Shown: positions 10,588 to 23,107, numbered from the stretch's first letter. The stretch: DNA of 64,000 bases from Hericium rajendrae (GCA_033439255.1 CM065883.1:1054001-1118000); one strand, 5' to 3'. Notes: a model not told the origin generated them from the sequence alone. Program-made: numbers and translations.

Positions 10588-12108
10588 ATGCATCCATTCG
10601 CAACATACGTCCTGCGTAGCTACTACAAGGCAACAGGTTGGAACGAAGACAACCTCTACACCAACCTCACCCGCTCTTCCAATGGTGCGCTGTTCCGTCG
10701 CCACCAGCCCCGGGCACACGCTAACCGCCCACAGCCATCCTCGACTTCGCCGTCCCCCGCGGACTGCACCTCTCCATATCCAAGTCTCCCAATGCGCTCT
10801 TCCGGACGACATACTCCATGAACGCCCTGCCGTCGCTCAACGGCTCCGTCGGCTACGTCTTCACGTCCTGCGAGCTCGACGTCAAAGGCTCAGGGGACGT
10901 CCGCTTCAAGGACATGATCGACCGCTTCAAGGTCTACGACCAGCCGCGGCGGCCCGAGCCCAAGGAGGAAGTCTGGCTCGCCGGCGAGCGCGTCGACACC
11001 CGTGGTGCGTACGCGCCCCGCCGCCCCCGTCCCGCGCGTGCTCACCTCCGCAGACTACCTGCTCTACGGCCGGCTGTACGTGCCCACGGGCCGCCTCGAC
11101 GCGCTCTACTCGACGCGCCTCTCGCCGACGATGCAGGCCATCGTCGCGGCGATCTCGGATCCGCGCGCGGACCTCGGCCAGGCGCGCGCGTCGTCGAGCA
11201 ACCTCATGGTGAGTCTGCAGCAGGACACGGGCCGGTGGTGCACGGAGTACACGTACAGCGCCGAGGATGGCATGCTCGGCGTGCGCACGCTGCACAACTT
11301 CGGGCGGCTCAGCGCGCCGACGGACAGCGAGGACGGCGAGCGGGCGCGCGGGCGGTCGGAGCGGATGCGGCGCGTCGATGAGGAGGATGCGATGGAGGGC
11401 GGGCTGAAGGGCCGTATATCCGCCGGCGCGGAGGTCTACTTCAGCGCGAAGGAGAAGAGCGGCGGCGGTAGGTCATCCATCCTTTAGCCCGTCTCTATGC
11501 TCAGAATGCCCCGCAGTATCCACCGGCATCCGCTTTACGACCCTCCCCGACACGACGCCGCCGTCCTTCCAGCTCCCCCTGAGTCCCCGACATCGCTCAC
11601 CAGCCTGTCCACGCACCTGCCATATTCACAGCCCCCGACGACGATCACGGCGCTCTTCAACCCGATGATGGGCCACATCTCCGGCGCATACGCCGCGCGT
11701 GTGTCGCGTGACCTCTCGCTCTGCTCGCGGTTCGACTTCAACGTCTACAGCTACGAGAGCGAGTGGACGATGGGCGCCGAGTGGTGGCTGCGGCGCTCGA
11801 AGGCACGGCCCGCACAGGAACCATTCGATGAGTTCGCGCCCGCCGAAGCGCCTGCGCCTGATCCACCGGCACAATCCTTCGACGTTACGGGTGTGGTCAA
11901 GGCGCGTGCCTCGACGAGTAACGTAAGTCGCGCCACGAATCCTGCCATTGATCCCTTCTAAAGCGCAACGCAACAGGACGTCGCCCTGATGTGGGAGGGC
12001 CGTCTACAGAATATCCTAGTCAGCCTGGGTGTCTCCGCCAACCTCTCGCGCAGCACCAAGCCAATCAAATCACTCGGGCTTGAGCTTTCGTATTTCAGTT
12101 CAGGGTGA
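10588..12108 (+). CDS. MDM10: Mitochondrial outer-membrane beta-barrel Mdm10
   Basis: Outer-membrane porin-fold protein of the ERMES tether between ER and mitochondria, also acting with the SAM complex in Tom40 assembly. It starts [20 protein letters not shown], exactly the family's opening. It continues [52 protein letters not shown] and later [20 protein letters not shown] and [20 protein letters not shown]. The C-terminus, [10 protein letters not shown]-stop, is a last beta strand, as expected for a barrel. Roughly six exons. The region after 10,970 is very GC-rich and its other frames produce long spurious open frames. It is tail to tail with the RGG protein (84 bp). Confidence 0.93.
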
Positions 12109-12191
12109 CAGCAATAATCCAATCCATTTTATTAGACCAGTCTGAAAACCAGCAAAATGCGAACGGAACCATATTTCTGTACAGCACAAGA

Positions 12192-14196
12192 TTAAACAAC
12201 TTGAGGTTTATGTAGATAGCATAGCAGGGAGCAGGGGGAGGGGGTATCAAACCGATTCACCGACGAGAACATAACAAGCACGAACCACGCCAGCATATAT
12301 AAATAACGTACAAAAGTCACAGCTAGATCACATACAAATTTTACTTTGCCTCTCCAACAAAAAAGGGAAAGACGGTCAATCGGACGACGCGGAGGTGCTC
12401 GAGCTCCCGCGCCGCGCTTCGCGCCGCCGACGCCGATACCCGCGCCGCCAAGCGTCCGCGCGAGCTTCGCCATCGCGTCGCTCGAGATGACCGGCCGGCT
12501 GAGGTGCCGCGCGTGCCGCTCGGGCGGCGTCGACTGCGTGCGCGCGTGGTCCGGCTGGAACGCGCGGCCGCCGGGCGCGAAGGCGGGGCGGCCGAGCGTG
12601 CGCGAGCGGCCGTGCGACGGGTTGAAGGGCGGCGCGGTGTGCGGCGGCGGCGCGAGGCTGCTGAGCGCGCTCTCGGACGCGCTGGTCTTTGGCGCGTGTA
12701 TGGACGCTTCAAGGCCGGGCTCCTGGATTTCTGCGGTAGCTTGTTCGCCCGTCGGGGCAATAGGCTCTTTTGTCTCTACTTCCAAATGGAAGGATGGGAG
12801 AGTCGACTCCACTAGTCCGGTCTCGGTCTCGCTCGGCGCTGGTGACGGTGCGTTGTCCGAAGCGGTAGGTTTTGGAGGCAGATGGGCATCCGGAGCAACG
12901 GCGGGGGCACGATGCGGCGGGGCATCGCGACGGGGCGAACGAAGAGGGGACTTGGGCCCTGTGGAGTCAAGAGCCCCAACAGGCTTGGGAGGGAGCGATG
13001 GATGAAGGGGCAGGCGCGGGGGCGGCGCTGCTCTCTCAAACTGGTGATCGGATGGCTTGAGCTGACCATTGACTGGCTTCCTCGCTTGGGGTGTCGCGTT
13101 AGGATCCTGCTGGGGTGAACGCGGCTTGGAAGACTGCTTGTCTACCCGGTGACCACGGAGACTTGGAACCGCCGTTTGTGATTTGCCCATTTCTTCCTTT
13201 GGCAGCCGTATCTATATCTGCGGTTGCCTTTGATGGCACGGGAGCGCGGGGGGAAAGTGAACCACCATTAACGGCGGGGGACGCCACCGTATCGATAGTC
13301 GGCAGCTGCTTGAGCGAATCATCCAAGATAGGGGACATCAACTCCAGCTTGCCTGCCCCAGCGCTGGTCGGGGGCGGATGCGAGCCAGCACTCGGGGGAA
13401 CGCCCCAGTCGTCGAGGTCGGGCAGCGTGTCGTCGTCGTCCGCCCAGTCGAGATGGCTCCCGGGCGTCGTCGGCCGGTTCTCCATCGCGACCGCGCGCAT
13501 GCGCTCGACCAGGACTATCGATGTTCGCCTTCACGTCGAAGCTCGTGACCGTCGGGCCCGCGGACAGATGCGGGGGCGCGTCTTCGGCGCAACGTGCGGC
13601 GACGCGGGGTCCGAGCGCGTCTTGCCCTTCGGCGGCTTCGCATTCGCGAGCGCAGGCTCGACCGTCAGCGAGTTCTTTGAGCCGGACGATGACACGGACG
13701 CCTTCTGCTGGTGCGAGCGCCGGCGGCGCGTGGACGGCCGCGGAGAGCTGGGACTCGCGGACGGCGCGGGGTTTGGGGTGGACTTGAACGAGTCGACGAC
13801 CGGGGACGCAGGCTGAACGTTCAGCGATGGCACCTTGCGCGTAGGTGCGCGGCTGTTCACGGATTTCGGACGCGCGCTCGCGGTGTCCGTGCCGGGGGAC
13901 GACTGAGGACGCGTGGACGAGCTGCTCTTCCCGGAGGTAACCTGTTCTGCGCGTGTGCCGGGGGTCTTGTCGCCGGCGTCGGTCGAGAGCGGGCCAGGTG
14001 CCCTCGCGCTGCGAGGCGCGCCTCCACCGCGCGCCCCGCCCCTGCCACCTCTGCCGCGGTCGCTCCCTCTCCCTCCGCGACCGCGTCCAATCCCGCGGAA
14101 GGCAGAGCCTCGCTCGCTGCTATGACCCCAATCGGTGGAACGCGGGGCGGTAGGGGCGGAGGGCACCTGCGGAGGACGCGAGGACAGAGAAGCCAT
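12192..14196 (-). CDS. Disordered RGG/proline-rich protein, unknown
   Basis: Almost the whole protein is low complexity. Residues 30-65 form an RGG box (GRGRGGRGSDRGRGGRGG) typical of RNA-binding proteins. Ser/Pro/Thr-rich stretches follow, then an acidic patch WADDDDTLPDLDDWGV, which looks like the one ordered motif, and a long Pro-rich tail. A 52-nt intron (about 13,516-13,567) joins PRI to a short coding block LVERMRAVAMENRP. Another frame change between about 13,100 and 13,210 is probably an intron that I could not place exactly. The C-terminus after DAMAKLARTLGGAG is uncertain, and the stop at 12192 is the end of the open frame. RNA association is inferred from the RGG box only. Confidence 0.6.
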
Positions 14197-14588
14197 GTAG
14201 TGGTGTGGAAAAAATAGGAGGCGGATGCGGCACGGGTTTCTGGCTGTCTCGCTGTGGGTTCATAGAGTGGCAGAGTGAATCAACCAACAAATGATGGGGT
14301 GTGCAGAAGGGTAGCTCACCAGAACTACAAGTGTGCAGACGGCAGTTCAATCAGACGGATTCGGCGTGCAGATGATGGTGGAAGATGGTATTTTCTGGGA
14401 TAGAGTAGGATGTGGTGGATAGTGGCACGAGGATAGGAGAGACAGGCTGAGGATGTTGTACGGCGGAAGCAGGGTGGAGGATGCTGGCTGGTCATCCGGT
14501 CCATTAGCCGACACCAAACACCTCACCAAACACGGATAACCTGTGGCGCTAAACGCGCCGCGCGACATCTCCTCCGCACCCATCCACC

Positions 14589-14967
14589 ATGTCCAAAGCA
14601 TCCCAGCCCGAGCTCAAAAAGGTGCCTTTGTTTGCCTTTCATGCAACGTGAAATGTTCCGTGTACTGAAACACCTTTCGCATCGCAGTTCATGGACAAAA
14701 GGCTGTTCGTCCATCTCCAGGGCGGACGCAAGGTCAGCGGCACGCTTCGCGGCTACGATCTTTTCCTCAACCTCGTCATCGACGATGCCGTCGAGGAGTC
14801 CACCCCGGCGCAGAAGCATCCCATTGGCACTGTCGTACGTCCCTTCAGGTGTCACATCCGTGGATACCGGCTTTGATACTCATCGCATGCCCACGTACTT
14901 TTTTCTGGAACAGGTCATCCGAGGCAACAGCGTTACATCGATGGAGACGCTAGAGACGATTCGGTAG
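14589..14967 (+). CDS. SMX2: Small nuclear ribonucleoprotein G (SmG)
   Basis: Member of the heptameric Sm ring on U1, U2, U4 and U5 snRNAs in the spliceosome. Three exons give a 77-residue protein starting MSKASQPELKKFMDKRLFVH. Sm1 is LQGGRKVSGTLRGYDLFLNL with VIDDAVE, and Sm2 is IGTVVIRGNSVTSMETLE. The VIRGNS motif marks SmG. Length matches the family. The intron after GTV ends before VIRGNS. The only point to check is the acceptor near 14,911. It is divergent from the RGG protein (392 bp). Confidence 0.95.
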
Positions 14968-16315
14968 CATCTGCGTCATCTGCATCACGGACAGTCGCTG
15001 GCACCGCCATCACACCACCGAGGACGTGCAGAAAAGGATCTTTGTGCTGTTTTATCATGTAGCATTCATTGCCGGTAGGCAGCCTTCTGTGTTATCAATG
15101 TTTTCCATCTGCTCGTGCTGTTGACACCATATTTGATCTGTGATCTTTGTGCAATACGACCTGTGCGACTGAAACTGCGCCGCAATCGACTGATAGAGCG
15201 ACCATCTTCACATTTGCACGCACGTCTGCTGTTCCGAACCTCCCGTGAAAGGCAACATTCGTCTGTGCCACGCATAATTGCAGCAAATTGTTACCCTCCA
15301 TGTGCAAGATAATCGGTGTGCTGCTATGCAACCAAGATGTCAACTTGATCTGAACTGCTCACACAGCCCCATTTTTGGTCTACGACGGTGTTCTTCATCA
15401 CAGACTGGCCCATCATACGTAGCAGATGAAGCAGGCAAAAAATGCCACATTTTATTCAGCAACCACTAGATGCCCAGCCCACAATCATATTCTACAGAGC
15501 TTGATCGTGGTTTGAAGTTATACTGAACATCTGATGCTCCAACAAACGACCAGCCTCGACAAGAGCTTGAACCTCGTTGCTTTCAATAAGACTTAGGGTT
15601 AGGGTTAGCACTCCGATCCGACAGCAAAAAGGCCCGCCCAGCCCGAGGGCCGGAGCGGGACAGGAAAATATTGAGACGGTGCACGAGCCGAAGCCCGTAC
15701 AAACCGCAAGGTCCCCCTGGGGACAGGGTCGCCGTGCTATGAGAGGCCCCTACGGCCCACAATCCCTGGTACGTGAAGGGGACTGTGCCATCAAGGTAAG
15801 TATGAAGATACTCAAATGTGGGCGCCCAGCTATGTAGCGGCGCGGACGGCGCACGGACCAGGTGTGTTTGGGGCTGGCCGCGTGCGTACGGGATCGGTCA
15901 TCCTGCAACGGAGCTGAGGGCGCGGGTTCGTTTCTTCTGGCACGGAGAAAATGCAAGATACTAGAATGTGATTGCAACAAGCGTGTATGTGCTGACAGAA
16001 TACGGCACGGGAAACATGGGCTATTAATACGAGTGTACGGTGTCGTTCAATATATACCATGCTGCATGGAGACAATGCGGGTAGCGGCGCGGAGCACAAC
16101 AATGAGACCCAAGCTCTTTCAAGGGTATCCTCGGGGGTGACAGTTGCAAAACATGGCGGACAAACGGTGTGCAATAGAAATACATACGGTGGATAGTCCT
16201 GCATCAGTCAGGGCACGGTGTATATGCGTCCGTTCCCGTGGACAACCCGTGGTATAGCGCGGGCGTGACGTCGCGAAGGTATTGTGCCCAATGCCGACGG
16301 GCTACCATCCTCGAC
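14968..16315. other. 1.35-kb intergenic region
   Basis: No open frame here shows a domain. The first part is probably the SmG 3' region and the last part the kinase 3' region. It holds a short telomere-like repeat at 15593-15608 and GC-rich sequence at 15,630-15,900. A tRNA-like pattern was looked for and not seen. Confidence 0.5.
15593..15608 (+). repeat. Interstitial telomere-like repeat (TTAGGG)2TTAG
   Basis: Two and two-thirds perfect copies of TTAGGG, the telomere unit of most filamentous fungi, within a gene-poor space. It may be a repair scar, or a binding site for a TTAGGG-binding factor (Tbf1/Teb1 type). Confidence 0.7.
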
Positions 16316-18779
16316 CTACATCCTCATCGGGCTCTGGGGTGCATCGTACGTAGGCGGCTCCTCAGCGTCGGCCACCGTGACGCCCGTTGCGAGCGGGCTC
16401 TTCCCCTCCTTCCCCTTCTTGTGCCGCCTGCCTAGTAGTGTCGCGCCGTCGATGCTGAGTTCAAACCCACCATGCCCTCGGTTTCTATCCCTCTGCCCTG
16501 CGCGACCATCAAACTGCTGCTGCTGCTGCTCTCCCTTGCGCTGCGCCACTGCTGCACGCGCCTGCGCCGCTGCGGGCGTATCATCCTCTTCTTCGTCGTC
16601 CTCGTTCAATCCAGCAAGGAACCCGGCGCCGGCGCCGCCCCGACCCTTGTACGCCCGTCGGCGCGCACCCTCCTCCTCCATGCGGTGTACTGCGTAGGTG
16701 ATATCGAACGCTTCCTTGAGCGTTGCAATTCCTGGCGAGCGGACGTCGCGTCCACCGCGGGCGGCATGCAAAAGCGGGGAGTCGAGTGGTGCGTTGGCGG
16801 CAGGCGTAGGTGGCGGTGGCGGACCAGGGGCGGCAGTACACCATGGGTGAGCCAAAAATTCGTCAATCGTATAGCGCTGTGCGGGGTCGACGCAGAGCAG
16901 ATGCGTAATCAATTCTTTCGCTGAAGGCGACACCATTAGTGCCGAACAGACCAATACACACATAGATACTTGACCTTCTCCGCTGATGTCGTCCCACCAC
17001 GGACTCAGGAAAGTGTAATGGCCCCGCGCCACCTTCTCCGTCAGCACATTGATACTCTCATCGTAGAACGGCGGAAAGCCGCAAAGCAAGGTATAGAGCA
17101 CGCATCCAAGGGCCCACATATCGACGCTCTTGGAATATCGCTCATCCTTCACGATCTCGGGTGCAGTGTATCCAACGGTGCCACATGGCGTCATCGTCTC
17201 TTCGTTCCAGACGACCTTCGATAGGCCAAAGTCGGCGATCTTGACGCGTCCAATGCCGCCTCCACCAACTCCGGGTATGAACTCGCCCTCGTCCTCTTTC
17301 TCTTCGTCATACTGGCGGTGCATAGGGTACTTTGAGGGGATGATGGGTATCCGTTCAAAGAGTAGATTCTCCGGCTTGATGTCACTGTGACGAACGATAA
17401 GACTCTCGATTTTTGCAGAGAGAAAAGTCAAGCTCACCGGTGCACAACTCCGCGCTCTTCATGCAGATAGTGAATGCCGTGTGCGACTTGCAAGATTACA
17501 TGTCTGGCTAGATTCTCGCTGAAATAGGTAAGATGGACTATCTGGTGGAAAAGCTCTCCACCCTCCAGCACTGCGCAATGCGTCAGATATAGACTGCGGA
17601 GTGCAAGGAACTGCAATGTACATTCTAGAACCAAGAAGTAGTATTCCTGGGACTCGGAAAAGGAGAAAAGCTTGACGATTGAAGGATGATTTGTCCCGCG
17701 CATGATTTGAACCTCTGCCCGGGGCAGCGAGAGGCGATGTTAGGCATTTGAGCAGATAACTTGCATGGTATATGCTCTCACCTTTGAGGATATTTGCGCG
17801 CTGTAAGCCAAGAATAGGTCAGTCAACCGGGCGAATGAAGGCCAAGTCAGGAAAAGGTGGAAAGGTAGGCTGTCAGACACTGCACCTCTGTCGCGCGCGG
17901 TTTCTTTTTGAACTGGGGATTCAAATGTTTGTCGCCCTCCTAGCGGTGGTGCAAGGACAATGGATGACGACAGGGACGGAGACCGCGCGCACGGAAGGAC
18001 AGGTAGGACCAGCGAGAGGAGACAAGACGGACGGGACGTATCAGTTTGAGGAGGGGAGAGGCAGATACCGAAAGCAGAACCGAAAGACTAACCTGTGATG
18101 CGGTGAGTTCGAACTTGCGAACAACCTTGACTGATTCGGGGGTGCGGATGTAAATAGGACGAACGGGCGGACCAGCGGACGGAGGGTGGCCCAGCGGAAG
18201 AATAAACGTACCTGCTACTTTCTGGCCGGTGGTAAGATCGATGGCCTTGTACACGTTGGAAAAAGCGCCGCTGGAGGGAAGATTAACGGACGGAACCAGG
18301 AACAGAAAAGATGAATACGGACTCTCCCATCTTGTCGATGAGCTTGTAGCGCTCGAGACCTTTGTAAGCAGGCATCTTTGCCTTGGCCTCGCGCTCCTCC
18401 TTCACGATGAGCTCCGCCTCTCGGGTGTACTGCTGACTTGAAGGCGATTTTGTGCGTTGCGGTGCCGCAGTAGCCGCCTGAGCTTGAGGCTGTGTATGGG
18501 GCTGGTCACGCGGCTGCTGCTGTTGCTGCTGTTGTGGCTGACTGCGGGGCTCGTTCTGACGGGTCGCCTGGGTGCGTTGTGCGCGGTGAGAAGGCTCGGG
18601 GGAAGGGTTTGAGGACGCTGCGGCGGACTCGGCTTGTCTGTGGTTGTGGTTCTTGCCATGTCTGAGGAGATCTAGAAGGCACCGGGGGATGTAAGAAGGG
18701 AGCGGAAAGGGACGGGAGAGACGCGGGAGAGGACGGACATACTTTTGAATGCGTCAACGACGGCGACACCGGGAGGCAT
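16316..18779 (-). CDS. CAMK-type stress kinase (Srk1/Rck2, MAPKAP-like)
   Basis: Serine/threonine kinase. The N-terminal ~100 residues are disordered and Gln-rich (a run of six or more Gln near 18,520). Then come YKLIDKMGEGAF (glycine loop), VAVKVVRKFE (catalytic Lys), LVLELLEGGELF, VVHRDIKPENLLF, KIADFGLSK, GTVGYTAPEIV and WALGCVLYTLLCGFPPF. The domain closes with DPAQRYTIDEFLAHPW. A C-terminal tail of about 170 residues contains FDITYAVHRM and ends SPMRM-stop. The insert between the HRD and DFG motifs and the tail helix are as in fungal Srk1/Rck2, kinases under the stress MAPK Sty1/Hog1. CaMK is the alternative. At least seven introns. A CRE lies upstream. Confidence 0.9.
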
Positions 18780-19195
18780 GATGAGGACGGCGGATGAGAA
18801 GAACAAGTGATGGGTCTGAAAGGGAAAGGAAAGCGTCGCAACAATCGGCAAACAGCCGATGATCTAATACTATCCGTTGCTCCATGACGTCACCTGTCCG
18901 TGTACGTCATTGTCCCCCGTCACTCACTCGGGTAGTCGCCATCCAAACAACTCTTGCCCTAGGGTATATCTAGTATCGGCCAAGAAATTCTAAGGCACTT
19001 ACGCAAAATCTGAATGTTTCTGAAGCAGATCCGCACATGTCTCAACCAAATCAGCCTTCGGGGAAACCTAACATTACTAGGTCGATAGACTCTAGTCCAT
19101 TAAACGTATGTATTGCACGCTCCATAAGTATACCTAACATCCAAAATGTAATCCTTACAAACCGCGGACATTAACGACGCCGTATATCCGACAGG
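18780..19195. other. Kinase promoter region
   Basis: About 415 bp between the kinase start and the NIPA stop. The half next to the kinase carries a CRE and a half-site. The rest is AT-rich and shows nothing else recognisable. Confidence 0.5.
18885..18909. promoter_or_regulatory. CRE (TGACGTCA) and half-site before the stress kinase
   Basis: A perfect palindrome TGACGTCA at 18885-18892 lies about 106 bp before the kinase start, followed by TACGTCA at 18903-18909. This is the site of Atf1/CREB-type bZIP factors, which act under the same stress MAPK that controls Srk1-type kinases. A role is inferred. Confidence 0.5.
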
Positions 19196-21207
19196 TCACC
19201 GCTCCACACTCCGTCGCCCATCGCTGTCCCAGCTTATCGCCCGCCGCCGCCCCCTCGAGTCCGGTGTGCCCCGCGCGCTCCCTGCCTCTCCGTCTCGCCG
19301 CCCCGGTAAAGGGCGGTCCGCTGTCGGCGGCGTGTGTACCAGCAGCAGCCGCTGCACAATCACTGTCAGCACATTGCCACACAATCAAAAGGAAATACGT
19401 ACCTGCGCAGGCGACAGCCCGACCAGACTTATCGTGCTTTGTCGTGGCCGAATCACCGGCACCGACATTCGATTCCGCACACTCCCTCTCACCGTCCCCA
19501 GCTCTGCCTCCTCGCCATCCTCCTCGTCTGTTACACGTCGTCCTCGTCTTCGCCGAGCGCTCCTGATTCGTCGTGGGCGACCCCGACGCTGGCCCCGACG
19601 CGATTACCCACACACCGGCGAACGTCGCGAGGCACCCATATACGAACGTCACAAACTGGTGGAATTTGGCGCGCTGGAAGTCCCCGTAAAGTATTGCGGA
19701 GCCAACGATTGCTGAGAGGTTGAATAGCACAAACTGTGTTGGTATCACGACCTGCACGTCTTCAGTACATGGCAATGTAGATAGAAAATTCTCTAGCCCA
19801 CCTTGCTGTCGAATCGCATCAGCGCACGGTTCAGGTATTTTATTTGACCGACTCCAGTTACAAACAAGACCTGAAGGCATGAGAGTCGATGAGAAAGAAA
19901 CAATATCGCAGTGTCATATGCATACCAAAACAGTCGGGTAGAAAATCCATTCCTTGAACATCTTGATCCATTCTAACGTTAGTAGCGTCGACACGCCCTT
20001 CGTAGCGAGTACGGTGAATCCACCTGGAGACCAATTTCATCAATCTCACCTCCAGTCAATAGCGATGGCACCACGCACCGAAGAGCGCACAAATTCCTAC
20101 ATCCACGAGCACCCATTTCCTTCCTTTGGGTCCTTCGGAAAGGCCGGCCAGTACGATGGCGCCCACGAGGTATACGATACAGTACCCAATGAAAGGCTTC
20201 TGGGATATAGCATGGGCGAGCTCCGAAGGGGACAGACGCGCAGAAGTGGTATTGGACGAGAAGACGACCGTGACGGCGCCGAAAATAGCGACTACGATGC
20301 CAAACAGGTCCCGCTAGTGGGGGATTGGTGTCGGTCAATTTCTGCAGGGACGACCGACGTACCTTGCGGAAATGCTCGCCCAGGAGCACCGGGGCAAAGA
20401 CGCAATTTGCTACGAGAGCGAACTGCAAGCGCACATACATGACATGGGTGCGATCCAAAGAACGAAACTACTTACCGTCCCCAGCGGCGCGACGATCGAC
20501 GCTGGCGCAAAGGCGTAGGAGATAAAGTTCCCCAGCTCGCCGACGTTCATAAGCAGGAACCCAGACCACCTACCGACGCTCATATCCCTTACCCGCGCAC
20601 AAAATCAACAAACGTACCATAGTTTCGACTTCAGATACTCCGTCTCATCCCCCTCCGCGCCCTTGCCCGGCGGCACGGGCGGCGTCTCCCCATTCGCATG
20701 GCCCTTCACGCCCTCGATCTCCCAACGCAGCACCTTTGCGAGCGCGCGGCGTCCCCGGCTTGTCTTCGGCGTGCGTGTAGGCAGCTGCGTGACGGGCAGA
20801 TCGAGCGAGGACACGGTCGCGCCGTACGCGCGCGGGATGTGCGGCGGCGGGCGCAGCGGCGTGCTCGCGGGTGAGGACGCAGGGAACGAGATCAGCGGCT
20901 CGCTCTCGGGCGTGTGGAGAGCGGACGTATCCCACGGATTCGGTTCGCTCTCGAGCGCGGGCACCCGCACGCCCGTGTCCGCATCCTCGCCGTCCGAGTC
21001 TGTGTGCTCGGATTCGTGCTCGAAAGCGGCGGCACGCTCGCGCGCGAGGCGAAGGTGCGCGAGCTTCTGGAGGTTGAGGGCGAGGCTGATGAGGACGTTG
21101 CCGACGATGGCGGCGCTGATGCCGGCGACGGTGGCGGGCGCGACGTGCGGGAACTCGATGTCGTCAATGCCGTGGGCGATGTCGCTGCCGATGCCGAGGG
21201 AGGGCAT
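19196..21207 (-). CDS. NIPA-type magnesium transporter
   Basis: Multi-pass membrane protein of the NIPA family in the drug/metabolite transporter superfamily. The N-terminal block GISAAIVGNVLISLALNLQK is the first transmembrane helix. A long polar loop of about 120 residues follows, then SKLWWSGFLLMNVGELGNFI and YAFAPASIVAPLGTFALVAN. Next come ANCVFAPVLLGEHFRKRDLF, VVAIFGAVTVV and further helices through VVIPTQFVLFNLSAIVGSAI and GCLATFAGVWVIA. These are the most typical NIPA blocks. The cytosolic tail after 19,600 is disordered and its exact frame depends on two small introns; I follow the frame that ends RRSVER-stop. It is divergent from SEC12 with 171 bp between. Confidence 0.87.
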
Positions 21208-21378
21208 GGCGGGATGGGCAGGCTAGGGGGTTGCGCGGCGCCAGAGTGCAGAGAGGTGGAGGCAGAATCTGAGATGAGACGGAGATGGGCGAGCGGGTGG
21301 AGTACTTGGGGGCGCTGCGGGGAGCCAGGCACGGGTGCGCGGTCGCGCCTCACTGCGCTGCTCTCCTTCCACTGCATC

Positions 21379-23107
21379 ATGCGCACCCGCCACGTCGCAC
21401 ACGCTGTTCCCGCCTTTCCTGTATACTCATCCGCCTTTCTGTCCCCGTATGAGCTCGTCCTTGGCGGGGGCGGCGGCGTGTCCAGAAGTGGCATCAAGAA
21501 CAAGCTTGTCCGTCCGCACGTCTGCCGCTCCTGCTGCTACTCACGCTGTTCTTCTTGCAGCGGCTGTACCACCTCGATGAGGTGCTGCAGATGAAGCTCG
21601 TGAATGAGGTGGAGCTCGCTAATGGCGAGGATGCGCCAATGAGCATGGCTGCAACCCCCGACGTGCGTCATATCGAGTGCTGCGTGCTCGCGGAGCACTA
21701 GCTAACATGTTTATGTGCGTGCAGGGCGGGATGCTTGTCTGCGGGATTAACAGCACCGAAGACCAGGTCAAACGCGGGCAGAACAAGAACTGCCGTGTGT
21801 TCCAGGTCCAGGACAGCCAGTGCGCCGCGTCTGTCGCCTTCGCCGTCCATGTACTGACTTTTACAGGCTCTTGGAGGTCGAGTCCGTTGGGACACTAGGC
21901 TCAAATGACCTAGACGACTACCAGGTCGGTACTTCCCACCCTTTGAAGAGAAAACCCCTGTCTCATGTAGGCGCAGCGAGTGACTGTTCTTTCGCCCGAC
22001 GCCAGCTTCCTCGCCGTTGCAGGCACCCACGACGTGAGCATGCCTTCCCTTCCATACTAGATCCCGCATTCAGTCGGTTCCTGTAGCTCTCTCTCCTCAC
22101 GTTCCCAGACCTCAGCACGGCGACCACGCGCATCGAGCGTGGCGAAATTTACGACGTCGCGTTCCAGCCCGAGACTGTACGCTTCCCTTCTCACATGGTC
22201 CCCATGCCCACTGAACCCGTCCGCAGTTCGTCGTAGCCACAACTATCAACCTCCTCATCTACTCCCTCGTGTCCTGCATGACCCCAGAGAAGCTCAAGGA
22301 CAAAGGCAAGAACAAGCAGGATCCGCACATCCACCTTGAAGTGACGCGCACGATCGACCGCCCGAAGCTGCCGGGCGGGGAGACCGGGGGTTCCTTCCGG
22401 GCTGCCAGGTGCGCATGTCCATTTGTTCCTCCGTGATGCCGTGTGCGACACGCGACGCAGATTCAACCCTGTCAACCCGCGCATATTCTATACCATTATC
22501 AACACCACACCGTCCCGCAAGCGCGGGGCGAAGAGCGTGCCGCGGCACGCGTACATCGTGCGCTGGAATGCGGAGACGTGGAAGGTCGAGCGGATACGGA
22601 AGGTGGGCGAGAAAGGCGTGACGGTGTTCGACGTCAGGTGCGTACCACCGTTCCCGAGAGTTTGTGCGGCAACTAATGATGCGAGGTAGTCCGAATGGGA
22701 AGTGGCTTGCGTACGGGTCCTCGGATTATACGATAGGGTTGTTGGATGCGTTTACGCTTGCGGTGCGTATGGACGCATGCATGATGGTTTCGAGTTGGCT
22801 AACGCCTCGTCCCCTTTAGCCTCTACTGAGCGTCCTGAAAGCGCATGAATTCCCGCCGACGACGCTCCGGTTCAATCCCACCTCGAGCCTGCTCGTTTCG
22901 GGCAGCGCAGATAATACCGTGCGGATAATATCCATCCCACCAGAGTTGGGAGATGGCTGTGCGTCCTTCCAATTCTCGAGTCTGTCTGTCACCAACATAA
23001 TCTTGGTCTTTCTAACAGCATGGGGCATCTATTACGCCGTCATCATCACGATCTTCCTCATTCTGTTCGCGATCGCGCTCCAGCTTGTCATCAATGGCAC
23101 TATTTGA
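21379..23107 (+). CDS. SEC12: Sec12-type guanine nucleotide exchange factor
   Basis: ER membrane exchange factor that loads Sar1 with GTP and starts COPII coat assembly. The start MRTRHVAHAVPAFPVYSSAF and the loop VLGGGGGVSRSGIKNK, which binds the potassium ion needed for Sar1 exchange, are diagnostic. WD40 repeats follow across at least eight exons, including MLVCGINSTEDQVKRGQNKN and SPNGKWLAYGSSDYTIGLLD. Near the end, LKAHEFPPTTLRFNPTSSLL precedes one transmembrane helix (ILVFLTAWGIYYAVIITIFL) and a very short lumenal end NGTI-stop. The lumenal domain of budding yeast Sec12 is absent, as is usual in other fungi. Convergent with TAF9 (156 bp). Confidence 0.92.

Noticed and set aside
10199-11212. 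A 337-residue open frame overlapping MDM10
   Set aside because: It runs through MDM10 exons and introns in another frame, is very Arg-rich and only reflects the high GC content.
16316-16620. Long plus-strand frames with poly-Leu and poly-Ser
   Set aside because: They are reverse-strand shadows of the kinase tail, whose CAG/CTG-rich codons create them.
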